Below are positions 1 to 6,373 of a stretch of 21,734 bases of DNA, piece by piece. The DNA lies in the IMG/VR virus record IMGVR_UViG_3300043568_000634, positions 1-21,734 of that record; one strand, written 5' to 3'. Made by a program: the position numbers and the translations under genes. This DNA comes from a virus. The notes under the pieces were generated by a model. It was not told where the DNA came from. It did no database searches and saw only the letters and a list, made by a program, of their open reading frames with translations. Position 1 is the stretch's first letter, and every line of letters begins with the position of its first letter.

Positions 1-79
1 ACTCGGGCATTGGTGTTAGACTGAGCACTAATACCCACATTAAAAATCCTATTGCAAATCCCACTAGATATTTTATCAT
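1..79 (-). CDS. Small membrane protein, N-terminal part only
   Basis: An ATG at 79-77 opens a frame that stays open to the left edge of the window, so only about the first 26 residues are visible. They begin MIKYLVGFAIGFL and form one strongly hydrophobic stretch, most simply a membrane anchor or signal-anchor helix. The start is supported by a 4-nt ATGA overlap with the stop of the preceding gene (76-270), the same junction type seen elsewhere in the window. Nothing more can be said about function because the rest lies outside. Confidence 0.55.
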   Translation of the reverse strand, partial: MIKYLVGFAIGFLMWVLVLSLTPMPE

Positions 80-270
80 AGTCTATCACTGAGTAGTATT
101 GCACACATGAGTTTATCTTCTGCTGATTTAAAAAAGAATTTCATATAGTCTACAGAAACTTCTGTGGTGTATCTATGCCCCGGCAATCCAAAATGTTCTA
201 TTATCAAGGCACAACTTTCATTCCACCATTTGTTTTCCTGTGAGTTCCAGGTCAAATTAACGACGTTCAT
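76..270 (-). CDS. Hypothetical phage protein, 64 aa
   Basis: I do not recognise this protein. It is a short soluble-looking chain with an aromatic N-terminal region (MNVVNLTWNSQENKWW) and no membrane segment or metal motif. Its ATG lies 14 nt inside the end of the preceding gene (257-478), and its TGA overlaps the next ATG as ATGA. That tight spacing is the main reason to accept it as a gene. It belongs to the run of small genes at the left end. Confidence 0.6.
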   Translation of the reverse strand: MNVVNLTWNSQENKWWNESCALIIEHFGLPGHRYTTEVSVDYMKFFFKSAEDKLMCAILLSDRL

Positions 271-478
271 CGATTAATACTTTTCTAAATCTATGAATAA
301 AACTTTCTTTTAAGCACGAGTATTCGAGATAGTCTTTAAGACGCATATAGTGTACCCAAATTTGATCCCCCAAATTAACTACATCAATTACTCGAAAATA
401 TTCTCGAGCACCCGCTTCCCATATTTCGCCAGTACTAATTTCTTGCATTTTTAGCCCTTTCAGATAGATATGTTTCAT
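257..478 (-). CDS. Hypothetical phage protein, 73 aa
   Basis: A small protein of unknown function. The pattern GEIWEAGAREYFRVIDV, then alternating hydrophobic and polar stretches, suggests a compact beta-rich fold, but no family is recognised. Two starts are possible. The ATG at 478 has AGGTGG about 8 nt upstream; the internal ATG at 448 has AAGGG about 7 nt upstream and reduces the overlap with the cupin gene from 44 to 14 nt. I kept the longer form; the shorter is nearly as likely. The C-terminus is basic. Confidence 0.6.
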   Translation of the reverse strand: MKHIYLKGLKMQEISTGEIWEAGAREYFRVIDVVNLGDQIWVHYMRLKDYLEYSCLKESFIHRFRKVLIDERR

Positions 479-902
479 TATGAATCCACCTGTTATTTAC
501 TAAAAATCCCCATTCACGTTTCTGAGGACCGGGCATAAACAATGTCCATGCAGTTACGCTAGGATCAAGCTCAATACGATGATAGCTGTTAGCCCTACAT
601 ATACGAAAATGGCCGGGTCCTCGCCATTTACATATCTCATTAAATTTACAACCCTGTTTGTCAAATTGAGGAGTCCATTCATAATATCCACCTTTAAGAA
701 TTAGTGTTGCATAGGGCCAAGGATGATCGTGTACGTCATCCGGATCTGATTTAAGAAATTTATGAATAAAAACATTAAACGGAAACCAATCTCTATCTTT
801 TAGAAAAACGTAATACCTTTCAAGATATGGTTGATCGTTTACACGATCCATTATAATTCTTTTACGTTCTAATCTTTCTAAAAAATCAAGAAACCATTTC
901 AT
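435..902 (-). CDS. Cupin-fold metalloprotein, putative
   Basis: A 155-residue protein with a cupin-like metal site. The motif HDHPWPY (near residues 58-64, counting from the chosen start) is followed by a Gly-Gly-Tyr-Tyr-Glu turn and by a later His-Arg (near 108). This His-x-His ... Glu ... His arrangement is how small cupins hold one metal ion. Similar proteins are common in T4-like marine phages; substrate and reaction are unknown. I chose the ATG at 902 over the one at 908. The 902 start makes an ATGA overlap with the preceding gene and lies 7 nt from AGGA, whereas the 908 start has too short a spacing. It could be a non-enzymatic sugar- or nucleotide-binding cupin. Confidence 0.65.
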   Translation of the reverse strand: MKWFLDFLERLERKRIIMDRVNDQPYLERYYVFLKDRDWFPFNVFIHKFLKSDPDDVHDHPWPYATLILKGGYYEWTPQFDKQGCKFNEICKWRGPGHFRICRANSYHRIELDPSVTAWTLFMPGPQKREWGFLVNNRWIHNETYLSERAKNARN

Positions 903-1114
903 TTGCATGTTCCTAAGAAATCATCTAATCTTTTTGCAGCCTCGTCGAAGTCTACAGCCCAAACTTTTGCTTCAATTTGGTTATCAATAATACTCATATC
1001 AAAAGGAACAACGCCATTAAACCTAAAGTTATCTGGGACCTCAGTAGTAACAGTAAACTCGTGCAGGTTCTTTGCCCTAAAAATAAGATTATTTGCCATA
1101 TCTACTGAGTTCAT
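899..1114 (-). CDS. Hypothetical phage protein, 71 aa
   Basis: A small acidic protein of unknown function, with no membrane helix or recognisable motif. The C-terminal half (VWAVDFDEAAKRLDDFLG) reads as an amphipathic helix. The ATG at 1114 follows AAAGGA at good spacing; a second ATG at 1099 is possible but has no better ribosome site. The stop overlaps the cupin start as ATGA, so the two are probably translationally coupled. Confidence 0.65.
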   Translation of the reverse strand: MNSVDMANNLIFRAKNLHEFTVTTEVPDNFRFNGVVPFDMSIIDNQIEAKVWAVDFDEAAKRLDDFLGTCK

Positions 1115-1130
1115 AGTAATCCTTTAGTTA

Positions 1131-1352
1131 TTACACAAAATCGTATGTTCGTTCAAAAATAGGACCGTCGCAGATATAAAGTTCACCGTCGATGCCCTTC
1201 ATAAGATAGTCGCCGGGATTACCTTGTTTGTAATTACCTTCTAGAGTATTGACTCGAAATTCCTCATCAATCTTTTTAGCATGTACTACAATGGGTCGCT
1301 TTACACAAGCACCCATGTCTTCTACTTGTTCAAATGTATCAAATGTTTTCAT
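1131..1352 (-). CDS. Conserved small phage protein, 73 aa
   Basis: The C-terminal half (PGDYLMKGIDGELYICDG, then FERTYDFV) matches a pattern I know from small phage and prophage proteins: a Gly-Asp-Tyr-Leu turn, a Gly-Glu-Leu-Tyr strand and a closing F-x-x-TY. The function of that family is not established. The start overlaps the stop of the 38-residue ORF upstream as ATGA and has AAGGA just before it. The length fits the family as I remember it. Confidence 0.7.
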   Translation of the reverse strand: MKTFDTFEQVEDMGACVKRPIVVHAKKIDEEFRVNTLEGNYKQGNPGDYLMKGIDGELYICDGPIFERTYDFV

Positions 1353-1465
1353 ACTAGTTCCTTAATAAAGTATTTTGATGCAGGATATTTTGCCTGCAAC
1401 CACTCTAATAGGCCCTCTTCAACTGGCAAGCGAACGCTATCAAATTTGTTGGTAATATATTTCAT
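1349..1465 (-). CDS. Very small ORF, 38 aa
   Basis: The sequence opens MKYITNKFDSVRLPVEEG and ends with FIKELV. Two features support it as a real gene. A strong ribosome site (AGGAG, then TTAAAGA, then ATG) precedes the start, and the stop overlaps the ATG of the next gene as ATGA. It fills an otherwise empty 120-nt gap between 1352 and 1476. Function is unknown; it could act only as a coupling peptide. Confidence 0.6.
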   Translation of the reverse strand: MKYITNKFDSVRLPVEEGLLEWLQAKYPASKYFIKELV

Positions 1466-1475
1466 TCTTTAACTC

Positions 1476-2024
1476 CTAGTGTATTTCTATATTGCCGGCC
1501 AATACAATTCGCTCGTCTTGGGACATGCACTCGGGCACCCCGTGATCTATCCACCCTGGGAATATGATCAGCATACCTTCTGTAGGAGTAATATTGTGAT
1601 CAATTGATTTAAACTGCAAAGGGGTAGGTGGCTCATCCATCTTTAAATAATAACAAAAACTAAATGCCGAAGCAAAGTGATTATGCGGGTTAGCATAATC
1701 ACCGGTGTGATAGATAGCACCCCATAACGAACTAATTGAATACGAATAGGGTGGCTGGCGACTGTAATCAATAGGTTTAAGTAACTGAGTGATACTGTCC
1801 ACTACGCCAACCCGCAGAAGATCAAAGAATTGGTTGTAGGGCGCCGCTTGATGATCAATAGGCAAGAGCCATTCGGTCATGTCTGCTTTAATATTAGTTT
1901 TCCTGCCCTGCTTATCGCCCTGGATTCGTATTAGATCAATCAGAGCAGCGTTAACTGTGTCAGCGTTTTCTAATGTGTACGTGTTGATTAGACGTGTGGT
2001 GTCAAACATCAGCTTATCGTTCAT
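1476..2024 (-). CDS. 2-oxoglutarate/Fe(II)-dependent oxygenase, putative
   Basis: A 182-residue protein of the double-stranded beta-helix oxygenase type, which couples oxidation of a substrate to decarboxylation of 2-oxoglutarate. Counting from the chosen start, NPHNH (about 112-116) supplies the first iron ligand, PGWIDHGV holds the distal His (about 161), and DERIVLAGN holds the Arg (about 172) expected to bind 2-oxoglutarate. I took the ATG at 2024, four codons inside the longest frame, because GGAG lies 6 nt upstream; the ATG at 2036 has no ribosome site. It lies directly after folE and is the first of two such oxygenases here. The substrate may be protein, nucleotide or DNA and is not shown by the sequence. 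Confidence 0.72.
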   Translation of the reverse strand: MNDKLMFDTTRLINTYTLENADTVNAALIDLIRIQGDKQGRKTNIKADMTEWLLPIDHQAAPYNQFFDLLRVGVVDSITQLLKPIDYSRQPPYSYSISSLWGAIYHTGDYANPHNHFASAFSFCYYLKMDEPPTPLQFKSIDHNITPTEGMLIIFPGWIDHGVPECMSQDERIVLAGNIEIH

Positions 2025-2037
2025 TCTTCGCTCCATT

Positions 2038-2781
2038 TTATCGCTTGTTAGATTCTTGAAGACTCAGTGTATCAAAAAACTCTTTCTTAGTGCCAGCATC
2101 GTTGGTGAACGCACCTTTAAGTACTGTAGTAGTTGTTGAACTATCGTGGGCCATTATTCCCCTGTTCTCACAGCACCCGTGAGTCATTCTTAAATAAACA
2201 CCTACGTTTTCTGAATCTGTTGCTTTTGAAATTTCACGAGCAATGTCGTTGCACAATTCTTCCTGTAGCGTACCACGACGAGAACACCACTGAGCAATAC
2301 GAGTGTACTTGCTAAGGCCAATGAGCTTTTGAGCGGCAATAATCCCGATATAAGCAACGCCACTGACAGGTTGGTGATGATGACTGCACATACTGCGAAG
2401 CTCACTACGTACCACAAGCATTCCTTCGTATCGGTCCTGCGAATCGTTCGGGAATGCTGTAGCGTCTGGTGCTGGTTCATATCTTCCTTCCATTATTTCG
2501 TTAAAATACATTTTAGCAAGGCGTCGTGCTGTACCCTTGCTGTTAGGATCGTTTTCGCGATCAATAAGTAATCGATCAAGTACTAGTTCAAATGCTTCTG
2601 CGGCTTCGTCGATGAGTTGCTCTTTGTTATGATCGTTAACATATTCACTAATGTTATCGCCTGCCCAGAAGCGTTTGTTGTCGCGTCTCATCTTTGCGCG
2701 AAGGTAGTTTCCTAGATACTTTTCTTCCTGGTATCCGCCATCGCCTGCCATTGCGTCCAGGCCTGTTTCTTTATTTGTCAA
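2038..2781 (-). CDS. folE: GTP cyclohydrolase I
   Basis: This enzyme converts GTP to dihydroneopterin triphosphate, the first step toward folate and, through QueD, toward 7-deazaguanines. The family motifs are clear. KGTARRLAKMYFNEIMEG lies near residues 82-99. MCSHHHQPVSG holds C132 and H134/H135, GLSKYTRI follows near 155, and HGCCENRG holds C203, the second zinc Cys. The start is TTG at 2781, chosen because GGAG lies 8 nt upstream; the first ATG, ten codons later, has no ribosome site. The chain is 247 residues, slightly longer than E. coli FolE because of its N-terminus. A sigma70-like promoter lies just upstream. With the QueD-like gene and dpdA in the same direction, the likeliest role is supplying precursor for DNA modification; support of host folate synthesis is the alternative. 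Confidence 0.95.
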   Translation of the reverse strand: MTNKETGLDAMAGDGGYQEEKYLGNYLRAKMRRDNKRFWAGDNISEYVNDHNKEQLIDEAAEAFELVLDRLLIDRENDPNSKGTARRLAKMYFNEIMEGRYEPAPDATAFPNDSQDRYEGMLVVRSELRSMCSHHHQPVSGVAYIGIIAAQKLIGLSKYTRIAQWCSRRGTLQEELCNDIAREISKATDSENVGVYLRMTHGCCENRGIMAHDSSTTTTVLKGAFTNDAGTKKEFFDTLSLQESNKR

Positions 2782-2821
2782 TTTATATTCTCCGAGTTAA
2801 TGACGTGGATGTCTTTGTACT

Positions 2822-2850
2822 ATAATATAGGTTTATTTAGGTTTTGTCAA
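2822..2850 (-). promoter_or_regulatory. sigma70-like promoter of folE
   Basis: On the minus strand TTGACA (2850-2845) and TATTAT (2827-2822) are separated by exactly 17 nt. Transcription should begin near 2815 and leave a leader of about 34 nt carrying the GGAG used by the TTG start of folE. The element sits in the 87-nt gap after the 2869-3489 gene. The near-consensus -35 suggests use by the unmodified host polymerase early in infection. Confidence 0.7.
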
Positions 2851-2868
2851 GTAGTTTAAGAAAATATT

Positions 2869-3489
2869 TCATTTTATTGACAATGATGCTTCTCGAAAGC
2901 CAAGATTTCCTTTAACGAACACGTTAAATGCAATAGAAATTCTATCATCCTTGGAATTGTTTATTTCCACTGAATGCATTAGATTTGAAGGAAATATAAT
3001 TATTTGATTTTCGATTGGAGCAATAGACCATGTATCACAATTAAAAATATTCCATTCTGCAAATCCTAATTGTAATGTAGGAGAAGAAATATTTAAATAT
3101 TTTTGATATTTATGAAATGTAATCCGCCCGGTATCTTCTGCTGCCTTTATATATAACACTCCTGAAAACAACGAATTGCTATGAGTATGTTCTTTTGCAA
3201 ACCCCTCCGGCAAAAATTTAACAGCCCACGAAGTTGTTATATAAAATTCTACTTCGGGTTTAAATTTTAAAAGATTATAAGCATAATCATCAAATGCGTT
3301 GAGAATTTTATTTCTAATTTCTAAACACCTAGGGTCATCTAATAATGTAACACTTTCAGTAATAAACCCGTTGTTATCAGACATCGGGTAAAACTCTAAA
3401 TCTAAAATGTAGTTAACACTTTTAGATGATAGTGGGGCTATATCAGATGTGTAAAGAGGAACACCAAATAAAGAGGAAGCTGAAGGCAT
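2869..3489 (-). CDS. 2-oxoglutarate/Fe(II)-dependent oxygenase, second copy
   Basis: A 206-residue protein resembling the small phage 2OG-Fe(II) oxygenases. KEHTHSNSLFSGVLYI places H101 and H103 followed by the Ser-Gly-Val-Leu-Tyr strand typical of the group. FPSNLMHSVE gives the distal His (H172), and DDRISIAFNVF gives the Arg (R183) for 2-oxoglutarate. It is only distantly similar to the other oxygenase (1476-2024), so this is not a recent duplication. The gene is visibly richer in A and T than its neighbours, which suggests later acquisition. The ribosome site before the ATG is weak. It lies between the glycosyltransferase and the folE promoter. The substrate is unknown. Confidence 0.75.
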   Translation of the reverse strand: MPSASSLFGVPLYTSDIAPLSSKSVNYILDLEFYPMSDNNGFITESVTLLDDPRCLEIRNKILNAFDDYAYNLLKFKPEVEFYITTSWAVKFLPEGFAKEHTHSNSLFSGVLYIKAAEDTGRITFHKYQKYLNISSPTLQLGFAEWNIFNCDTWSIAPIENQIIIFPSNLMHSVEINNSKDDRISIAFNVFVKGNLGFREASLSIK

Positions 3490-3505
3490 AGGTTATACTC
3501 TATAG

Positions 3506-4606
3506 TTATGTTAACATCTTTAATAGTTTATTACAACTAAAGAATTGTTTTGTTAATGTATCTACTTGTTTATTTAGGCTAGGTAAGAATTTTTCATAAT
3601 TATTCATATACTGAATAATCTTAGCACACACTTCTGGCCTATGTGCCTCGTATGCACCATAGCTTTCAGTCCATTCGCTAGGATACTTAAATGCATCAAA
3701 AGCCATTTCACTGTAACTTAGTCTATCTGGCACCATAGGAATAGCATTGACAATAGCACCTTCATACCAACTGATGCCTAGAGTTTCTTGTAAGTTAGCA
3801 CTGAACACTAGTTTAGCTTCACCTAACAAATTATGATATTCATTTTTAGTTAGTTGCTGATCTTGACAAACAACAAATTCATATTGCGGCAAGTGTTCTT
3901 TTAAGTCACGGAAGATTTCTACCTGCTTCTCAGGAGCAACACGATGAGGAAACAAGATAAGATCACGCTTGGGCATGTTTTTGTACATTGCCAGGGTGTC
4001 CTGCATATATTCCATGGGCCATCCTGTGCGAACAAACTTAGGATACTCTCCGCTTAGGATTTCTTCAAGTTCCTCCTCGTACCAAGGATTTTCTACACTA
4101 TGTCCATTATTTAATAGTTCCCTATGAAACATTTCTATATGAAAGTCAGTGGCAAAGTAATTGTGATCAAAGGCAGAAAAGAATGATTTTTCTGCATTAC
4201 GCACCCACGGCTTATTGCCAACGAGACGTCCGAGAAAGTCTTGAGGATCATAACTACCAGCATGCCATAGGCCGTGTGTGATTACTGGAATGCCCAGTAG
4301 CTCACTCATATACTTTAAGTTTATAATGCCTGGATGCCAAGCGTCAGTAAAAATAAAGTGGTCGCCGGGACAAACGGATCCGCTGCAAAATAACCGACCC
4401 ATCTGTTCAACCTGACTAGCCTTGTAGATATTAGTGCCGCCAAAATTAAGAAAGGCGCCAGGAGTAGTGGCACTAGGAATGTCCGTAGGACCAGAGATAA
4501 CTTGAACATTGTGTCCTGCTTTTTGTAAGAGAGTAGGTACATGAGTCTTCCATTGACCTGTGTACCTTGTCTCAACTGACTCTAAATCAACGAGAAAAAT
4601 TGTCAT
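3506..4606 (-). CDS. GT-B glycosyltransferase
   Basis: A 366-residue retaining-type glycosyltransferase with two Rossmann-like halves. The C-terminal half has HRVAPEKQVEIF (near 221-232), matching the R-x-x-x-EK phosphate-binding strand. It also has an E-x7-E pair in ETLGISWYEG (E274 and E282), the donor-sugar motif of GT4-like enzymes. Closely similar proteins beginning with the MTxxLVDLxSVETRYTGQW pattern are familiar from marine cyanophages. I set the start at the ATG at 4606, because the 43 extra upstream codons are the antisense-like tail of the overlapping gene and match nothing. This leaves a 20-nt overlap with 4587-4841. The acceptor is unknown; virion protein, lipopolysaccharide or modified DNA base are all possible. 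Confidence 0.8.
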   Translation of the reverse strand: MTIFLVDLESVETRYTGQWKTHVPTLLQKAGHNVQVISGPTDIPSATTPGAFLNFGGTNIYKASQVEQMGRLFCSGSVCPGDHFIFTDAWHPGIINLKYMSELLGIPVITHGLWHAGSYDPQDFLGRLVGNKPWVRNAEKSFFSAFDHNYFATDFHIEMFHRELLNNGHSVENPWYEEELEEILSGEYPKFVRTGWPMEYMQDTLAMYKNMPKRDLILFPHRVAPEKQVEIFRDLKEHLPQYEFVVCQDQQLTKNEYHNLLGEAKLVFSANLQETLGISWYEGAIVNAIPMVPDRLSYSEMAFDAFKYPSEWTESYGAYEAHRPEVCAKIIQYMNNYEKFLPSLNKQVDTLTKQFFSCNKLLKMLT

Positions 4607-4841
4607 TGCGCTGACGATAGTTGTTGTTGCCACTGCGATTGTATTCACCTCGTGGCTTACGTGGTCGTGTGCTGTAGTAGTAGTTGTTCCATACTTGGCT
4701 ATCTCTATTGTAGAGATTAGCCTCATTAAAGTCACACAGTTCGAATCGACAAAAATCGTGAAACTTTTCTAGATCATCAAAGATTTTAACAATCTCAGGT
4801 TTAGCTTCCCAATAGTTAACATCGCGATAGTTCTTAGCCAT
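4587..4841 (-). CDS. Conserved hypothetical protein with Arg/Asn/Tyr-rich tail
   Basis: The N-terminal 50 residues (MAKNYRDVNYWEAKPEIV, then FDDLEKFHDFCRFELCDFN) form a compact conserved segment I associate with small proteins of marine T4-like phages. The last 35 residues are low-complexity, rich in Arg, Asn, Tyr and Gly, and likely disordered; such tails often contact nucleic acid. AAGGA precedes the ATG. The 3' end overlaps the glycosyltransferase start by 20 nt. Function is unknown. Confidence 0.75.
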   Translation of the reverse strand: MAKNYRDVNYWEAKPEIVKIFDDLEKFHDFCRFELCDFNEANLYNRDSQVWNNYYYSTRPRKPRGEYNRSGNNNYRQRNDNFSR

Positions 4842-4852
4842 TATAGCTTTCC

Positions 4853-5242
4853 TTAATATTTAATAAATGAACCATTTTCTCCGTCTTCGGAGACCTCAAT
4901 CCAAACCTCACGGTTGGGATACTTTGCAGAGATAGCGTCAAACAAATCGCCTGACATCATCTCACAACTCTTAAAGTCTAAACTTAGTGTAGCATCTTTA
5001 TAAAGATTTAGCAACCATCGTTTGAACTGAATAAACTCAATATCACGATCATCGTGGGTAACACCAATCCACACTTTAAAGTGAAAGATGTGACGATGTG
5101 GATAGCCTAGAAAACTCACATCATACTCGTCACCTGTTGCTAGGTTAGGATCTGTAAGTGCGGCTGGATATTTGTGCATACCTTCTTTCTGGAAGGTAAC
5201 CCAAATCATTTTATTAGGACGAATGTCTTGTCGAATAATCAT
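4853..5242 (-). CDS. QueD / 6-pyruvoyl-tetrahydropterin synthase-like T-fold protein
   Basis: A 129-residue protein with the layout of QueD, which turns dihydroneopterin triphosphate into 6-carboxy-tetrahydropterin on the route to preQ0. A likely zinc triad is H23 (in GMHKYP) with H49 and H51 (in YPHRHIF, matching the family LHGH pair). DIEFIQFKRWL follows like the D-F-x-x-(L/F)K segment, and VWIEVSED places a Glu near 116 that would anchor the pterin ring. Two catalytic residues seem absent: no Cys precedes the HRH pair, and the family LDH is LDF here (89-90). It may therefore be a divergent enzyme or a binding protein. The ATG overlaps the preceding stop as ATGA. Family assignment is fairly sure, activity is not. 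Confidence 0.68.
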   Translation of the reverse strand: MIIRQDIRPNKMIWVTFQKEGMHKYPAALTDPNLATGDEYDVSFLGYPHRHIFHFKVWIGVTHDDRDIEFIQFKRWLLNLYKDATLSLDFKSCEMMSGDLFDAISAKYPNREVWIEVSEDGENGSFIKY

Positions 5243-5442
5243 TCTGTTAAAGCCTTTGAAACAGAGTTAATATCATTTTGATCCATAAAGAATTCATAGA
5301 TAGATTCGCTATCAATCTTACCTTCTTTGTCTTTAGTTGCCTGAATAAAATTCACAGCAAACAATCCTTTGGGACTTTGACATTCCCATTTTTTAACACG
5401 CAGTTGAAAACCTGCTGTGTCTTTAAGGATAACTTCTTTCAT
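5239..5442 (-). CDS. Hypothetical protein, 67 aa
   Basis: A short protein beginning MKEVILKDTAGFQLRVKKWE, with alternating hydrophobic residues suggesting a small beta sheet, then a helical acidic tail. No family is recognised. It is joined to both neighbours by 4-nt ATGA overlaps, immediately before the QueD-like gene, so it is likely translated with it. Confidence 0.7.
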   Translation of the reverse strand: MKEVILKDTAGFQLRVKKWECQSPKGLFAVNFIQATKDKEGKIDSESIYEFFMDQNDINSVSKALTE

Positions 5443-5843
5443 CTTAAACTCTCCATAGTGATAATTTTTGCTAGTTCTTCACCGAGATCTTTGTCGTCTG
5501 TGACCACGTGTAAGCTGTGTCTATGATCATCCTTTTGACGATCATATTTGGTAGTTTCAATAATAGTTCCACCGGCTGCACCGTATATGTTTAATCGAAA
5601 TCCCTGTGACTGAATATTTGGGCCGTCACTATCGACGCTGATAGCATTACCATACTCGAGTTCGTCAGTGTCGTCCATTAACCATTTACGAAGTTTTTGT
5701 TTAAATGTTAATTTCATAGGTTTTTCTTCTGTATACGGGTTTGATCTAATTCTTTGTTTAAGAACTGCTGAGGATTTATTCAACGCACGTTGTAATCGAT
5801 GGATAGACTTTGCAGTTGAGGCATATTGCCCAATATTACTCAT
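5439..5843 (-). CDS. Hypothetical protein, 134 aa
   Basis: The first 42 residues are basic and Ser/Gln-rich. The rest begins MKLTFKQKLRKWLMDD and continues with a beta-rich, glycine-containing domain ending near residue 130. I remember similar phage proteins starting at the MKLTFKQ position, so the ATG at 5717 is an alternative start. The 5843 start is favoured because it makes an ATGA overlap with the preceding gene. Function unknown. Confidence 0.68.
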   Translation of the reverse strand: MSNIGQYASTAKSIHRLQRALNKSSAVLKQRIRSNPYTEEKPMKLTFKQKLRKWLMDDTDELEYGNAISVDSDGPNIQSQGFRLNIYGAAGGTIIETTKYDRQKDDHRHSLHVVTDDKDLGEELAKIITMESLR

Positions 5844-6373
5844 TTTATAATCTCATCTTTGCCATATTGATCCCAACTAGTAAACTTATCTCTACCAAGT
5901 AGGTCGTGGAGGTTATGACACCACACTCCGGGATTAGTTGCTTTAAAATCTTTATCGTCTATCTTTATTGTAGCATTATATCCCAGCTGTTGTAAATAGG
6001 GCAGTTTAACCGAAATCTGCGGAATAAACTGACGCTTCTCTACAAGACCGCTTTCCAATAAGCCTTCAACTTGTGCTAGATCTAGATCCAGCGTACACCA
6101 AAAATCTTCGTCGGCATCTAGACAAACATAGATCATATCTTCCCATAGACGCCATTGTTCTGCATTGTTGATTTCTAATTTAGGAAAACTTTGATTAGCA
6201 CCAAAGTAGATATGAGTACATTTATGGTCACGAGCAAGTTCCATAATTACATAGGCATCGTGTACACCTGTTACAAACAGAGTTTTCATTCCATATGCAG
6301 GGGTCTTTTCGATCTCAATGCCTGTAAAAAATGTAATGCTATCTGCAACACCCGATTCGTAATTTCTTTTCAT
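5840..6373 (-). CDS. Conserved hypothetical protein in the dpdA-queD-like gene chain
   Basis: A 177-residue protein with a pattern I associate with T4-like cyanophages: MKRNYESG at the start, then TLFVTGVHDA, IYFGANQSF, a WEDMI helix, and NPGVWCHNLHDLL near the C-terminus. It looks like an alpha/beta domain with several short strands each followed by an acidic or polar loop, but I cannot name the fold. I considered QueE, which would fit the pathway, but there is no radical-SAM CxxxCxxC cluster motif, so I do not call it that. It is locked between neighbours by ATGA overlaps on both sides. Its position between dpdA and the queD-like gene may hint at a role in the same process. Confidence 0.75.
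   Translation of the reverse strand: MKRNYESGVADSITFFTGIEIEKTPAYGMKTLFVTGVHDAYVIMELARDHKCTHIYFGANQSFPKLEINNAEQWRLWEDMIYVCLDADEDFWCTLDLDLAQVEGLLESGLVEKRQFIPQISVKLPYLQQLGYNATIKIDDKDFKATNPGVWCHNLHDLLGRDKFTSWDQYGKDEIIK

Noticed and set aside
2202-2480. 92-residue minus-strand frame with hydrophobic stretches
   Set aside because: It lies entirely within folE in another frame; folE is unmistakable by its motifs.
3107-3114. Another NATAAATA match on the coding strand
   Set aside because: It lies inside the 2869-3489 oxygenase gene (His-Lys-Tyr codons) and is not before a start codon.
4607-4735. N-terminal extension of the glycosyltransferase frame
   Set aside because: The 43 extra codons are Thr/Val-rich, overlap the conserved 4587-4841 gene in another frame, and precede the MTIFLVDLESVETRYTG start known from related proteins.
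5840-6373. Possible QueE to complete the preQ0 pathway
   Set aside because: No CxxxCxxC-type cluster motif is present and the length and pattern do not match QueE.
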